DNA of 64,000 bases from Zarea fungicola (taxonomy: Eukaryota; Ascomycota; Sordariomycetes; Hypocreales; Cordycipitaceae), in NCBI GenBank assembly GCA_900169235.1, contig FWCC01000024.1:56958-120957 (forward strand), read 5' to 3'. The notes below the pieces were generated by a model that was not told the DNA's origin, made no database searches, and saw only the letters and a list, made by a program, of their open reading frames with translations. Numbering within the stretch: position 1 is the stretch's first letter; each line of letters begins with the position of its first letter. Of the stretch, positions 41,606 to 52,601 are shown piece after piece. A program made the translations under genes and the position numbers.

Positions 41606-41997
41606 TCAATCACGAACTAGGCCTCGATAATTCTCACACGGGACCAATTCGACTCCTCCCACGAGTTGTAACGACACGCTTGCTCGTGACACTGTTCCCT
41701 GCGTAGGACCAAAAGCTCCCGAAACCTTCATTATGCGAAGGGGTACCTCTAAACTGCTTCCTCCATTATTTGTGTATCTTGGCAGGCAAACGAAGACACT
41801 CTGTAAAGGCATTCCTCGCTCCCAGGCATTCCAGACGACGCTGAGAGACTCGTCTTTGCTTGGGCGTTCTACAGGCCACACATTTTCGAAAGTAGAAAAA
41901 CTGTATAGAATTGATCCTCAGAGGTTCTCAGTACGCAGCCTGGTAGCCAGAACTGACGGCGCAGGTGCATATACAAAAGCATCATACACGAGTGGTG
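41606..41997 (-). pseudogene. Possible gene relic with in-frame stop
   Basis: Reading the minus strand from about 41997 gives a protein-like stretch (PLVYDAFVYAPAPSVLATRL). It runs into one TGA at about 41922, then continues in the same frame (GSILYSFSTFENVWPVERP) to a TGA at 41606. The internal TGA could be a G-to-A change of TGG. No ATG begins it, and further stops lie upstream. I do not recognise the family. Confidence 0.3.
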
Positions 41998-43295
41998 AAC
42001 GACTCTATCAAGCACGTTCACCAGCATAGCCTTGTATCATCCACTTTTGGCACGAGCCCAAGTAGCAATGAAGATGTTGGTACGAATATAAGAGAGTCAC
42101 GCTGGCACGGACTGAGATGTGGTGCTCTCAACGGGTATGCATTGGTAACTTGATTCTGCTCAAAATCCAGCCAAGGACAGGGGGGGAATTCTTCTGTATA
42201 ACGACATTATAGAGCAAAGAAAAGAAACAAAAGTGAACAGCAATTTATAAAGCCACTTTCATGACTTGACCTTTCCCTGTATCAGTGGTAGGTTGCTGGC
42301 GGCCACTGCCTTGACTGACGGATGCCTGCATCCGACCGCAGGCGTTAATGGATAGATACGCTGCTTGAGCAAACAAGTCACCAATCACAACAGCAGAGAC
42401 CTCCATGCCTGTCCAAATTCTGCGCAGTATACATGGCCACATGGCCATTAGTACGTGTTGCAATGTTTCAATTTAAATCTCTTCTTTAAAGGAGGCTCTT
42501 ACACGCCTCGACATCATTTTCGTTTCCCTTGCACGCGCCTAGAGTCACAGCCTGCAATGCATGTCCAAGGAACGTAGGGCTGGATTTACAACTCGCCGTT
42601 TAGCCCTACACCAGGTATTCATGTAACTACCAATCAATGGCCATTGCGAAATAGATATAAAGCAAACAATTGCCTTGGCTGACTTACGGGTACCCACAGT
42701 GACGTCTTCAACTGGTCTCTTGTTGCGGTCTCCTTGCAGTAAAACAGCCCAGCTATTCAATAACTCACCGGAACGGCATAGTAGCAGCAACGGCACATGA
42801 TTCGGCTATCCCATCTACGCAATTCCATACTCAATTGTGTACTCGCAGCGTTGGCTCCCTGAAGCACCAAGTTGTAACTTTGATGGCCGCTGATTAAATT
42901 TTGTTATACTCGCATAACACAAGCTGGTAATCTACGGCTACTGCACAAAGTGTAGTCCTTGAATACTAAAATGCTAGGCTGCCGAACAAGAAGAAGACAA
43001 GTGGTTTGACCGGATGATAATGCCAATTTTGCAGCCAGGGTAAACAGCGCTGTGTTATTGCCGTCAGAGACATAGTGCGAAAAGGATAATCAGCGACCGA
43101 GCTTGAAGGTCTGTCCTGTCAGTAACTAATACTGCGTGTAAGTTATGTTTTTCTAGGCAGTTGACCTGCCGTAGCTGGGTCAGGGTTTTATCCGCTTTTT
43201 TACGACAATAAAAGCATATTCATGCAGAAGTGGCCAGGTGAGTCAGTTTTATTTGTGCCCAGCCAGTGGTGATCCAAGTACAGGCGTGGGCAAGC

Positions 43296-43307
43296 TCACA
43301 AATGTGA
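43296..43307. promoter_or_regulatory. TCACAAATGTGA palindrome, distal site of HET/CPFY gene
   Basis: Identical to the site near paralogue A, and also preceded by GCCCAGCCAGTGG. It lies 660 bp upstream of the ATG. Confidence 0.4.
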
Positions 43308-43774
43308 AAAACCCAAGTTTCCGCACACTAGTGCGGTCTCGGAGCGCAAAATGCGCCTCGTACTTCGCCTTGGGGCATCATTTGACGAACTGCGACATTT
43401 GCTCTCTCGGCCCATCCATTCCAACATGCTGACATAAAACACCTCATGCGAGCACACAATGCCTGCATGGAATTTAAAGCATTGCATTCCACCACTATTG
43501 GCGCATCCGCCAGGGGACTGGCAAGTTTCCGTGGGAACAATTAGAAGGAAGCACCTATCTCGGCATACATGATGCAATATTGAACCGTGGCGCACCTCGT
43601 ACTACGCATGGCTTAGTTACAGTGTGGATATATTGAACCAGGCCGCTGTAGCTATTGGTCTGCTAAGGGTCTGGCTCTTGGACGATGAGGGGGGTCCTCG
43701 TTCCGTTTTATGTGTGCGCTGTCCTACTTGAGGTTTTTGCCTTTTGCCCCTAGGATCCGCCCAGGCTACCAATG

Positions 43775-43786
43775 TCACAAATGTGA
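43775..43786. promoter_or_regulatory. TCACAAATGTGA palindrome, proximal site of HET/CPFY gene
   Basis: An identical 12-mer about 180 bp upstream of the ATG at 43967. Confidence 0.45.
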
Positions 43787-43966
43787 ACTGTTATCCTTTA
43801 CAAATCGGCATTCCCCGGGCTGTGGATGCCTGGTAGCTCTTGTGAGGCAACGGATCTCGACGACCGCTTTCGTTAACCTTCGTGTCCATGTATAACATTA
43901 TTATAATCTCCCAGTTCATCGTGATTAATAGTTTCTTTGTGTATTTCTTTACAGCCTCGAGCAGCC

Positions 43967-46546
43967 ATGAAGCTCGTCTCCGTCCACTCTCGCAGAGTCG
44001 TCGACTTTTCAGATGTAGCGCTGCCCCCGTACGCCGTTTTATCGTACACACACGCCGTTACCGACCAGAAGTCCTCGATACTCGGACATGACGATTTTTC
44101 TCAGGCTTATGAATGTACTTTGCGCTGCGGCCTCGAGTACATCTGGATTGCCGAGCTGTGCATTGACAGATCGTCTATTCTGGATCTTGACGATGCGGTG
44201 AACGGCTCCAGGCGCAGGCTTCGCGACTCTACAATATGCTTTGCATACTTGCACGATTTACCTGCCGAGTCAACATTTGATAGCAGCGCTCTTTGGAGTC
44301 GCTGTCGGTACTGGAAGAGAGCATGGACTTTACAGGAATTGATTCTCTGCCCACGAATTCGATTTTATGATTGTAAATGGAACCATAGGGGCGAGAAAGA
44401 CTCACCTAAGCTTATATCTCTACTGTCTCGCATCACAAACATCCCTGAACGAGTACTTGGGGATAGCAAACTGCTCTCTGAGATCTCACTAGGAATGCAG
44501 ATGTCATGGCTGGCCGGCCGTGGGGCCGAGCGGGAAGAAGACACAGCATATGCGCTTGTTGCAATTACAAGAGCGACTTTGCCGATACAGTACGGTGAAG
44601 GTGCACAAAAGGCCTTTTTACGTTTACAAGAGGAACTTTTGCGCGATACCCGTGATGGCTCACTCCTCGCTTGGCAAAGTGATCAGGAGGGCGACGTACG
44701 CGGCTTGCTAGCCCGGTCACCGTCTGAGTTTAGCCATTTTGCGCCAGTTGCCACAGCCAGCAGCGACTTACAGAGACCATGGGTCTTTGATGGTAAACTA
44801 CGATTCAGTAGTAAAGGCGTCGAGCTAGAATCGCGTGTCTGTGACGGACCAGGATCCTTACTTCTCTTTATCGGTCACAGGAGCCAGGATCAAGGCCCTA
44901 GGGATAACATTGCTATCTGTCTCCGGGAGCGGAATGGCGTCTACGTTCGAGTTGCAGCAGAATCGTTCGTGTCCTCATCTACGCTACATGCTTGCCATAA
45001 AATCACCGTGGCACGAGACGTTGATCAACACCAATCCCTTTGCCTCCGTAGTATCTTCAACGGCATGCCGTACCGTCTGGACATTGCTGAGCATGGCATC
45101 TACGATGATTGTTGGCAACAAGGACCCGGATATCTGGCTGTAAAGGAGCATGAGAAGACGATGCAGCAGAGGGACAACCAGGACACAGAGATGAAGGTTG
45201 AGTTTGGTGAGCCAATGGTGGCATTGACGTCTCCGAGCTACGCGCCATCAGATACCGCGAATGGCAATCACCTTAACATGACTTTGACTGGTCCTTCGGT
45301 GGGATCACTAGGGCAGAGGAAGAAGCAATCGAATCGACATCGGCCTATGAAGGATGACGCAGTTTCTGATTCTGACGTAGACGACAGAATACCCTCTACA
45401 GATAGTGAAATGGGCGGTTCGGCTTATATCAGCGGCTGTAGGAGCGCTTGTAGCAGCGACTCTGCCTGCGATATCGATCATGAAAGAGACTGTCATACCG
45501 TATTCCAGGGGTTTCAGCACAGAAACCGAGGTCTTGATCCACCAGAAGTAGACAGCGATGAAGAAGATGATGGCGATGTCGATGACGAAACTGTCGCCAC
45601 AGAGACGCGGAGCGCCACAACCCTAGCAACGGAACAGGATGACCGGAACAGCCTCAGAAATCTAATTATGCGGCCGTCCATCCGCGACCAGGTCCTTAAG
45701 ACTGCCTACGAGCGTTTCTGCCACTGGATCCCCACGGCCCAATATATTGAGCACCCTGCAGATCGTCTTCCTCCCCCGAGTCGCATCAATACCTCTGCTT
45801 GGTTTGCCCTACCAGAATCTCTCACTCTCCGGACAGCCGGCGCTGTCGCTTTCTCCGACTCTGAAACCTCGCAGCAGCAGAGGCCCCTCGTCGCTGTTTT
45901 TCAACCTCATGGCTACTTCCACCTCGCCTGTCCGTTTTACGCGGCAGATCCGCTCCTTCATCCATCTTGCGTAGTAGACGGCCAGGATCTGCAGAGCATT
46001 GGCGACGTGCTCCGTCACGTTTGGCAGCACCATGCGTGGTTACCATACTGCTCGCGGTGCTACCTGGACTTTGAACGTGCCGAGGACCGTGATGCGCACC
46101 TGCGGGAGCAGAAATGTGACCTCGCCAGCAACTGGCCAGTCGCTGCGGGCGACGCGTCGCGCAAAGGAGTGAGTGAGTCCGAGGTCCGCCAGCTCAACTG
46201 GGTTGACATGTGCCACCGCGATGAGAATGAGACACAACGCTGGTGGCGCATCTACTGGTCGCTTTTCCCAGACCTTGAGGAGCAGGCAGCCGTGGCCGGT
46301 GCTGGCTCGAGTAACGGCGATGGTCCGTACTTGCGGGCCGGCAAAGCCTTTGCTGTATCAGTGGCGTATGACTTTTGGACGGTACATCGCGAAGAGCTCG
46401 TGGTTGCTGCTTTGGAGCTCTGCGGTCATAAATTGAGGGAATTAAATGATCATGAGGCTCTCTCGGCTCTCTACCAGGGTACTCTTAGGGAGCTTGTCAG
46501 GCAGGTGTATCACGAATATCGGCCTCATAGCAACTCCGCGGCATAA
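43967..46546 (+). CDS. HET-domain protein fused to CPFY-type zinc finger (paralogue C)
   Basis: A single coding exon encoding 859 aa. The N-terminal 230 residues are a HET (heterokaryon incompatibility) domain: YAVLSYTH (22-29), LEYIWIAELCID, YWKRAWTLQELI (115-126) and then MSWLAGRGAEREEDTAYALVAI and YGEGAQKAFLRLQEEL. HET domains trigger cell death in fungal non-self recognition and have a TIR-like fold. The middle (380-600) is acidic and disordered. At 654-716 comes the CPFY module: CPFYAADP, IGDVLRHVWQHH, YCSRCYLDF and H..C. WWRIYWSLFPDLEE follows. The ATG at 43967 was chosen because it begins the HET domain; upstream frame is TTG only. The fusion suggests the zinc-finger module may serve sensing or regulation in incompatibility. 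Confidence 0.85.
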   Translation: MKLVSVHSRRVVDFSDVALPPYAVLSYTHAVTDQKSSILGHDDFSQAYECTLRCGLEYIWIAELCIDRSSILDLDDAVNGSRRRLRDSTICFAYLHDLPAESTFDSSALWSRCRYWKRAWTLQELILCPRIRFYDCKWNHRGEKDSPKLISLLSRITNIPERVLGDSKLLSEISLGMQMSWLAGRGAEREEDTAYALVAITRATLPIQYGEGAQKAFLRLQEELLRDTRDGSLLAWQSDQEGDVRGLLARSPSEFSHFAPVATASSDLQRPWVFDGKLRFSSKGVELESRVCDGPGSLLLFIGHRSQDQGPRDNIAICLRERNGVYVRVAAESFVSSSTLHACHKITVARDVDQHQSLCLRSIFNGMPYRLDIAEHGIYDDCWQQGPGYLAVKEHEKTMQQRDNQDTEMKVEFGEPMVALTSPSYAPSDTANGNHLNMTLTGPSVGSLGQRKKQSNRHRPMKDDAVSDSDVDDRIPSTDSEMGGSAYISGCRSACSSDSACDIDHERDCHTVFQGFQHRNRGLDPPEVDSDEEDDGDVDDETVATETRSATTLATEQDDRNSLRNLIMRPSIRDQVLKTAYERFCHWIPTAQYIEHPADRLPPPSRINTSAWFALPESLTLRTAGAVAFSDSETSQQQRPLVAVFQPHGYFHLACPFYAADPLLHPSCVVDGQDLQSIGDVLRHVWQHHAWLPYCSRCYLDFERAEDRDAHLREQKCDLASNWPVAAGDASRKGVSESEVRQLNWVDMCHRDENETQRWWRIYWSLFPDLEEQAAVAGAGSSNGDGPYLRAGKAFAVSVAYDFWTVHREELVVAALELCGHKLRELNDHEALSALYQGTLRELVRQVYHEYRPHSNSAA

Positions 46547-47523
46547 TTTAACGTAGTTCTTTCAGGTCTTTCATTTCCTTTCTTACCTTAATCAACCTTT
46601 CTACCAGCCTATTGCTCTTCATCTCGTTCTGCTATTTGTCGTGTGTCTACTTGTATAACAGTTGAAGAATAAAATTGTCAATTTCGCTAATATTGCAGCA
46701 TTGGAGTTACCAATAGCAATTTTTCCCTTGTGTAATATAAATAAAATTCCCAAAACTATTCAGAGCCTTAATATGCGGAATAATGGAAAAGGTTGCTTGT
46801 CTTCATAGTACATGCAGATAGGTTGTGTGTTACGACAAGGGGTTAGTACCGTTTGCATTTGCACCGATATTCAGAATCATACTCCCTTCAAGCCTCTATA
46901 CCATCTTCTAGTCAAGGCAACTTATGTTGCAATCTTTAGTATGCGAGGACTACACTGTGTGTAGCTGCCTAGACTACTGGCTTGGTTGATCAGCTGAGTG
47001 CTTTCAGCCTCTTTGTTTGTTCTTACTTCCGACTTCTATCGCGTTCTGACCAAGTTTGACCTCAAAAAGCTAGGTGCTAAATTCACTAGTGCAGAATAGT
47101 TATCAGACTTGCCTCGCACAGCCCTGCCTGTGTTGTCGACTTGTTTGTCAAACAATGTATGCATGGCGGACTGCCCTGGATACGAGAAAGTCAAGTCATG
47201 ACGGTGGCTGTAGATAATTTGCTGTTTGCAGTATACTTTTCTCCTTCTGAGTTCCTGTATCTAGAGGAGGAATTTCACCGCCGACTGCAGCTTCTTTTTC
47301 AAACATCAATCAAGTTGCATTTTGCGTACCGGCGGAGAGAGCACCTCTCAGCTCGTTAATTGTAACTATGTTCGTACCAACAGCCTGGGTGTTCACAGGG
47401 CAGATGATTATTGCAACGCTGGAGATTTTATAAGTCGAATATAGACAATAAGTTCAAATTGACAGTATATACATGCGCTCTGTCCATTTATATACAGAAA
47501 TAAATATTTACGAGGATGTGCGT
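46547..47523. other. Intergenic spacer between convergent genes
   Basis: 977 bp with no supportable gene. Confidence 0.5.
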
Positions 47524-48853
47524 TTAGCAGACTTGCTGGTACACATTCTGCTCAAGGCCGGCAGCCGTTGTTGGGACCAGGCCACGAGATGTGGCATCAG
47601 AGTATGTCCAGCGAGGATCATTGAGCTCAGTCTTCCAAGTCCAGTAGACCCAGCCAGACATGCCCGGCTTCTCGTAAAGCTGCCGCTGAGCTGTGAACCA
47701 CTTCTTGAAAAAGGCGGTATCGGATGGATCTACTCCAGACGTCATGCTCCATTCACCTGTAATCGTGAAGGATTGGCCGCTGACGACACGAGAATCAGTG
47801 CATGCACTGTTCATCAGAGCCCCCTGGTCGCCTGTCTCACCCAGTGCAAAGCCAATGTAGTTGTGATCATCAAAAGCAGTGTTTGGATCGTTGGCAACGG
47901 CACTGGTAGCACGGGGGTTGCCTGAATCCCACTTGCTTGACATGAACTGCACGTGCAATGCCTTGCTTCCAGAGATACCCAATGCTGCCTCGGCATCACG
48001 AACAGCCTTGAGAGCGCCAGGGTAGTATGTCTGAACCAAACCAGGAACCTCGCCAGGGGCGGGGTAGCGGCTTCCATCATGTGAAGAGACGGGCTCGTTG
48101 AGCACCTCAATCATACCGACAGTGCTATAGGCGGAATTGGTATGGATACGGTTCGTCATCCAAGAAAGCCACTTCTCAGCACGGCCGTAGTCGTAGGTAT
48201 TGTAAAAGCCCGCGGGATTCGGGTTCTGGCCTGTAAAGGCATCTTGTTGCTGACCGCCGGGTGCGCCGTGAAGGTCAATGATGACATAGATGCCTAGGCT
48301 TGCTGCCTTCTGAACAACGGCATCGAGATATGGGAGCATAAGATTGCCATCCGCAAATGGCTCACTGGCCGTGTCAACAACGGCGTCATAGGACCAGTAG
48401 CCGATTGGGATACGGATAGTATTCAGACCGACGTCATGCACAGACTGAACAGTAGCGGGATTGATCCAACTGCTCCAGTGGTTGGCAAACGCTTGATTGC
48501 CAGCAGCGCGCTTGCTTCCGGAATAAACATTTCTCATGCAGTCAAATTCCGAAGCCTGACCTCCACAGCCCATTTTGTTCCATTCATTGTTCATCATCCA
48601 TGGTTCGCAGATAAGCCAACCTATATCCACGATGAGTTTTATTGTTCACTTTGGTGTATGCATGTATAGGGACATTCGACCTACCGCCAAAATTGGTTCC
48701 GCGAATCTTGGAGACGCCGTTCGGTAGCGTCGGCTTGAAGCGCTTGTCGAGCGAATCAAACCGAGATGCATTGAAAGCCGCTAGGTCACGGTCCTGCGGA
48801 AGCCAGGCATAAGCCGTGGTGCTCATAAGAGCAAGAACGCTGTACAGAAGCAT
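47524..48853 (-). CDS. Secreted GH5 glucanase, endo-beta-1,6-glucanase-like
   Basis: Two exons, 48853..48685 and 48620..47524. The intron 48684..48621 (GTAGGT..TAG) rebuilds IRGTNFGGWLICEPWM. The product is 421 aa. The signal peptide is at residues 1-16 (MLLYSVLALMSTTAYA). GH5 hallmarks are NTIRIPIGYW, VIIDLHGAPGGQ, EVLNEP (acid/base Glu), FDDHNYIGF and FTITGEWSM (nucleophile Glu), ending GWVYWTWK. Overall layout matches fungal beta-1,6-glucanases of GH5, which cut pustulan-type branches of fungal cell walls and act in wall remodelling or mycoparasitism. CTATAAAG lies about 90 bp upstream. An exo-beta-1,3-glucanase role cannot be excluded. Confidence 0.88.
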
Positions 48854-48938
48854 TGTGAATACGATTGAAAAGCGGTTGGTTTTAAGGAACTGACCGGTTT
48901 GGCCTTCAAGCAATTAGGGAGCTGCCAGCATCGCATCA

Positions 48939-48946
48939 CTTTATAG
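48939..48946 (-). promoter_or_regulatory. TATA box for GH5 glucanase gene
   Basis: CTATAAAG on the minus strand, about 86-93 bp upstream of the ATG. Confidence 0.45.
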
Positions 48947-50462
48947 TCGGCGTGGACAGTTGCTTTGCGGGCTTTGTAACGTGGGATTGCCGTACAGCAC
49001 CGAAAGTCTGTAGTGCAGAACTTCAAAAGGCGTGTTAATATCGAAAGCCGCCAAACAGCTGGCAAGTCCACCAATAGGCCCCATATCTGATGCCTGGACC
49101 AGTCCTGTCAATATGATTCAACATGATGAAAGGGGACGGAGCCCGACGTAACATATGCGTCGGCCCGATTGCCACATGACAACTGCTTTCCATTTAGGGG
49201 AAGTCTGTGCGGCGCCACTTATCCGATACCCCGTACAATGCCCCGGATTCCAGATGGTGCGTGATGGTGCGTGGCCGGCTTACGTCGGGGCACGTCGCTT
49301 GAAGGCGTGCCGATCATGCGATATTATGACTTGGCTTATTTTGTGCTCTTTGATCTGTGGAGAGCCAGGAACTGTTTTTAAGATTACCGAAGAATTTTCC
49401 GACCAGTTAGTTGTTAGTCCCGATTGCGCACCTACTTGCATCTGGCATTGCACCTTTACAATGCATAGATCTATTGTTGCCAGATTGTCTTTCTGCGACG
49501 CACGATCAGTTTGGCAACTCAAAGTCTTGGCATGCAGGTTCAATCAATGTAACTGCAGATAATTCCCGCGTGGCAATGCCTAAATCTGCAAGACAACCGA
49601 TACCTCCAGCCTCTTCGGCCCTATAATCCGTGATGTGGGGGGCTGTTCGTCCAAGCTATTTGCCGACGGGATATCTGGGATACATAGGCGGGGGCGAGTG
49701 TTCGGCACTTCGTACGTGCGGAGTTCGCTGTAGGGCGTATACGACAAGTTTATTAGTTGATGCGATGGAACCGATAGCTGGTTTTCTCCACGCCGAGCTA
49801 GCCAAGCTGTACAATCCCCAACGTCAAGTAGGAGAATGACAGGGATGATTGTTGAAAGCCAGGCTCTTCTTCAGTGTGGGGTAGTCAACAAATAAAATAA
49901 TGGAGAATGAGATGGGCAAAGACGTTGAAAACTATCATCTATCATAAACCAGCACAGTTGTCATCCCAAACGTCAGCTTTCTATAAATTTTGCTTGGCAA
50001 CAAGCTTCTTGATTAGGGCGTTCGTCTAATAACTCATCCCCGTATTCATTCAACTGCACCAGGTAACTGAATCATGTGCGGAACCTGTGGATACTTTTTG
50101 AAGCTAATAAGAGCAAGCTTGTTCTTTAGTAACTAGAGAATATTCTAACTCGTGTTTCACTCTGCGCTTTGCTGCGTGATTGGTTGGTCTCTACAAGTCT
50201 TCGTGTTCGGCATTGTGAATGGCGTCTTAACTATAGGTTCGATTAAGTTTACCATCCGTTGTGGCCCCCAGTCATAGCGCCAACAAGCACCAGCCGCGGT
50301 TACTAACAAGCCATAGGCCGCCGTAACTGACGCTGAGCCTGTAGCTTGTCCTTCCAACATGATATCTCAACTCGCACAGATTGAGGAACCAACAGTGGCT
50401 GTGACGTAAAACACGAAAGGGCGGTAAAATCAGCTGTAATTTAGTGTCTGTCCTGAACTACG

Positions 50463-50627
50463 ATGGCCGATACGACGCCACGTCCGTTCAAACGGCCCTT
50501 TTGGAACACACCCTTCTTCACTGTAACCCAATTGCCGATCTTTGACGGGGAGGGGCTGGCTGGGAGCGGGGCATTGATTTTGTCTTCAGAAGAAGAGTCT
50601 GACTCGCACCGATCAAAAGTCGCATGA
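50463..50627 (+). CDS. Possible small protein, 54 aa
   Basis: A short ATG frame with good start context (A at -3, G at +4). It encodes a protein with RPFWNTPFFTV and an acidic LSSEEESDSH tail. No signal peptide or family is recognised. It may be a micro-protein, an exon of a larger gene, or chance. Confidence 0.2.
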   Translation: MADTTPRPFKRPFWNTPFFTVTQLPIFDGEGLAGSGALILSSEEESDSHRSKVA

Positions 50628-51949
50628 AAATAGTGTTTCGGGAAGTCAAATTCATGGAATTTTATTTTGATGTTTAATTTTTAAAGAGATGTGTGCTACA
50701 AATAAGTGTGTGGTGAAGGTGTGGCATGACAAAATGCTTGACACATCGCTCCCTGTGGCATAAAACCGAACTGCCGAACTACTTGCTGGATGTTTCATGC
50801 AGGAATGAGCTGAGTTATTGACGAGCTATAGGTAAAGACTTTATCTGAATTTGACGTGAGCCTGCGACGTTACCTTGTTTTACTCTGTCTACTTCCTGCG
50901 TTGTTATTATATCTTCGACGGTGGTAGGCCCGATGACGGCGATCAAGGTTCTAGCAGGGGATAATTGGCGCTTTTAATTCAAGGTCTTCATCTGCATACG
51001 CGAACTGGGACCTAGCACGTACCATTCTTGACGGGAAACCCGGCAAATACTGAACGCAAGTACCGATTGCGTCCGGGAATTTTCTCTCAATGTCCATTAC
51101 CTCATTTATTTCGCGAGAGGTTTCCTGCTTGCTGGTTTTTCAGCGTGCTCTATTGCAGCTTGCTCTTTCAGTGTCCAGGACGACAAATAGCGGAGTCGTG
51201 GATTACTGGCATGGTTAGTGAGTCAACGGCAGTTGCTTCATTCTAGGCAAAGGCACTTGCGGTTGATCAAGGATTACTCCATAATTTCCTATGATTTAAT
51301 TCGCATGGTTAATCTTTTCGCCATAAATGCAGCTGCTAGCTACCTCTTATACTTATCAGATAAATGCTCTTATGCTAGCCAACTTTCCGAAAAGAACGAC
51401 CAAGACCCCCAGAACCCTGGCCCTAACATGCAGTAGCTTGCTTCCACCATCTGCGGCCAGCGTCTAAAAGGAACTTGTTTTCATTGCCAGTCTAAAGTGA
51501 GCAGCTTAAGACAACATGAAATTATTCCTTCATTTGTTGCCTTTTGGTTGTCGACTGGTTGCCGGCCCTTGGCATCTGTGTATGGCAGTGGCCAACCAGG
51601 TTGCCTAAAGTGCTCGTGTTTTGCGGTTGCCCCCGGCGGACTCGTGAAGTTGCTAACAGATAGTCAACTAGTTAGCTAGTTAGTTGATCGACGATTGTTG
51701 GCGCAAACAGGTTTTGGTTCTTGCGTTAGTGGCTGTCTGGCTTGCCCCAGACACGCCAAATCCTGGCCAACGGCGGGCTTTTTGTTCGGTTTTTCTTTTA
51801 CTCCCCTATTCGCTAGTGCCCTCCAACCCAACAGCTCCTTAACCAGCCGGTTGGTTCCGTGGCTTGACTCTATAGCATTCAAACCTGGCTTTGTTAGTGA
51901 GGCCATTTTGGGGGCGACGGATCACTGTACGCCTGGGCTTATGCTAAGT

Positions 51950-52235
51950 TAGTGTACGCCCTCGCTCGGATCTTTTTTTCTGCTGAGCCCTTTTTTAAGA
52001 CAGTTAGTGCTAGTTAGTACAATGAGTACATTAATAGTATTACAAAGAGCAGGAAAAACTCATAGATTCTAAATAGATAATTAGTTAAGGAAAGAGGCTA
52101 TAAAGGGGTTCTAAGGATACCCCCTCCTTCAACAGCTTCAACAGTTTCAATTTACATACTAGCTAGACCCTAGATATTTAGAGAGAGAAAATATCCCGGT
52201 CAGGTATATAAACGTTGTATCAGAAGTGGAATTGC
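51950..52235 (+). mobile_element. Probable LTR-retrotransposon remnant (LTR end plus primer-binding site)
   Basis: The segment has LTR-like features in order: CTATAAAGG at 52098, a short-repeat AT-rich body, and TATATAAACG near 52206. TTGTATCAGAAGTGG follows at about 52216-52230 and resembles the tRNA-complementary primer-binding site of fungal LTR elements. No gag/pol frame follows, and no second LTR was found. Confidence 0.35.
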
Positions 52236-52601
52236 GTTGTGGACCCTGTGGCAGAGATTCACAGCGTCCAGCCGAGGAATCTGGACACACCATCAGAGCT
52301 TGGACGTTGGTCAACTGTTTGGTATTTTAATGAGGGAGTATTTATAGACATCTGAACAAAATTGCCTTGCCTTACAACTCACTGGTAATTAAATACTGTT
52401 GCAGACTCCAGCTTCAGCTCGCTGCCCCTGCACAAGTCGAGCTGTAGGGTATGTCTGTCGACTTTTGAAGCAGCAACAGTGGAAATTACAAGCCGCTAAT
52501 GGGAATCTTGCCATGTATTCTCGATGCTTTCCTTACCTTCCACACCTCGTCATATTCTGGTATCACATCGACATTGGGTAGAAAAATTGCTCGGAATTGC
52601 G

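Larger units (their letters stand above)
40528..43966. other. Long gene-poor region upstream of HET/CPFY gene
   Basis: 3.4 kb. It holds a possible gene relic (41606-41997) and two palindromes (43296 and 43775). TTTCTTTACAG at 43944-43954 looks like a 3' splice site just before the HET-gene ATG, so a 5'-UTR intron is possible. Confidence 0.5.
48854..52601. other. Gene-poor region with mobile-element debris
   Basis: 3.7 kb. It contains a 54-aa open frame (50463-50627) and an LTR-like segment (about 51950-52235). Most short frames show no family motif. The region 51660-52220 is rich in TAGTTAG/AGTTAGT-like words. Confidence 0.5.
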
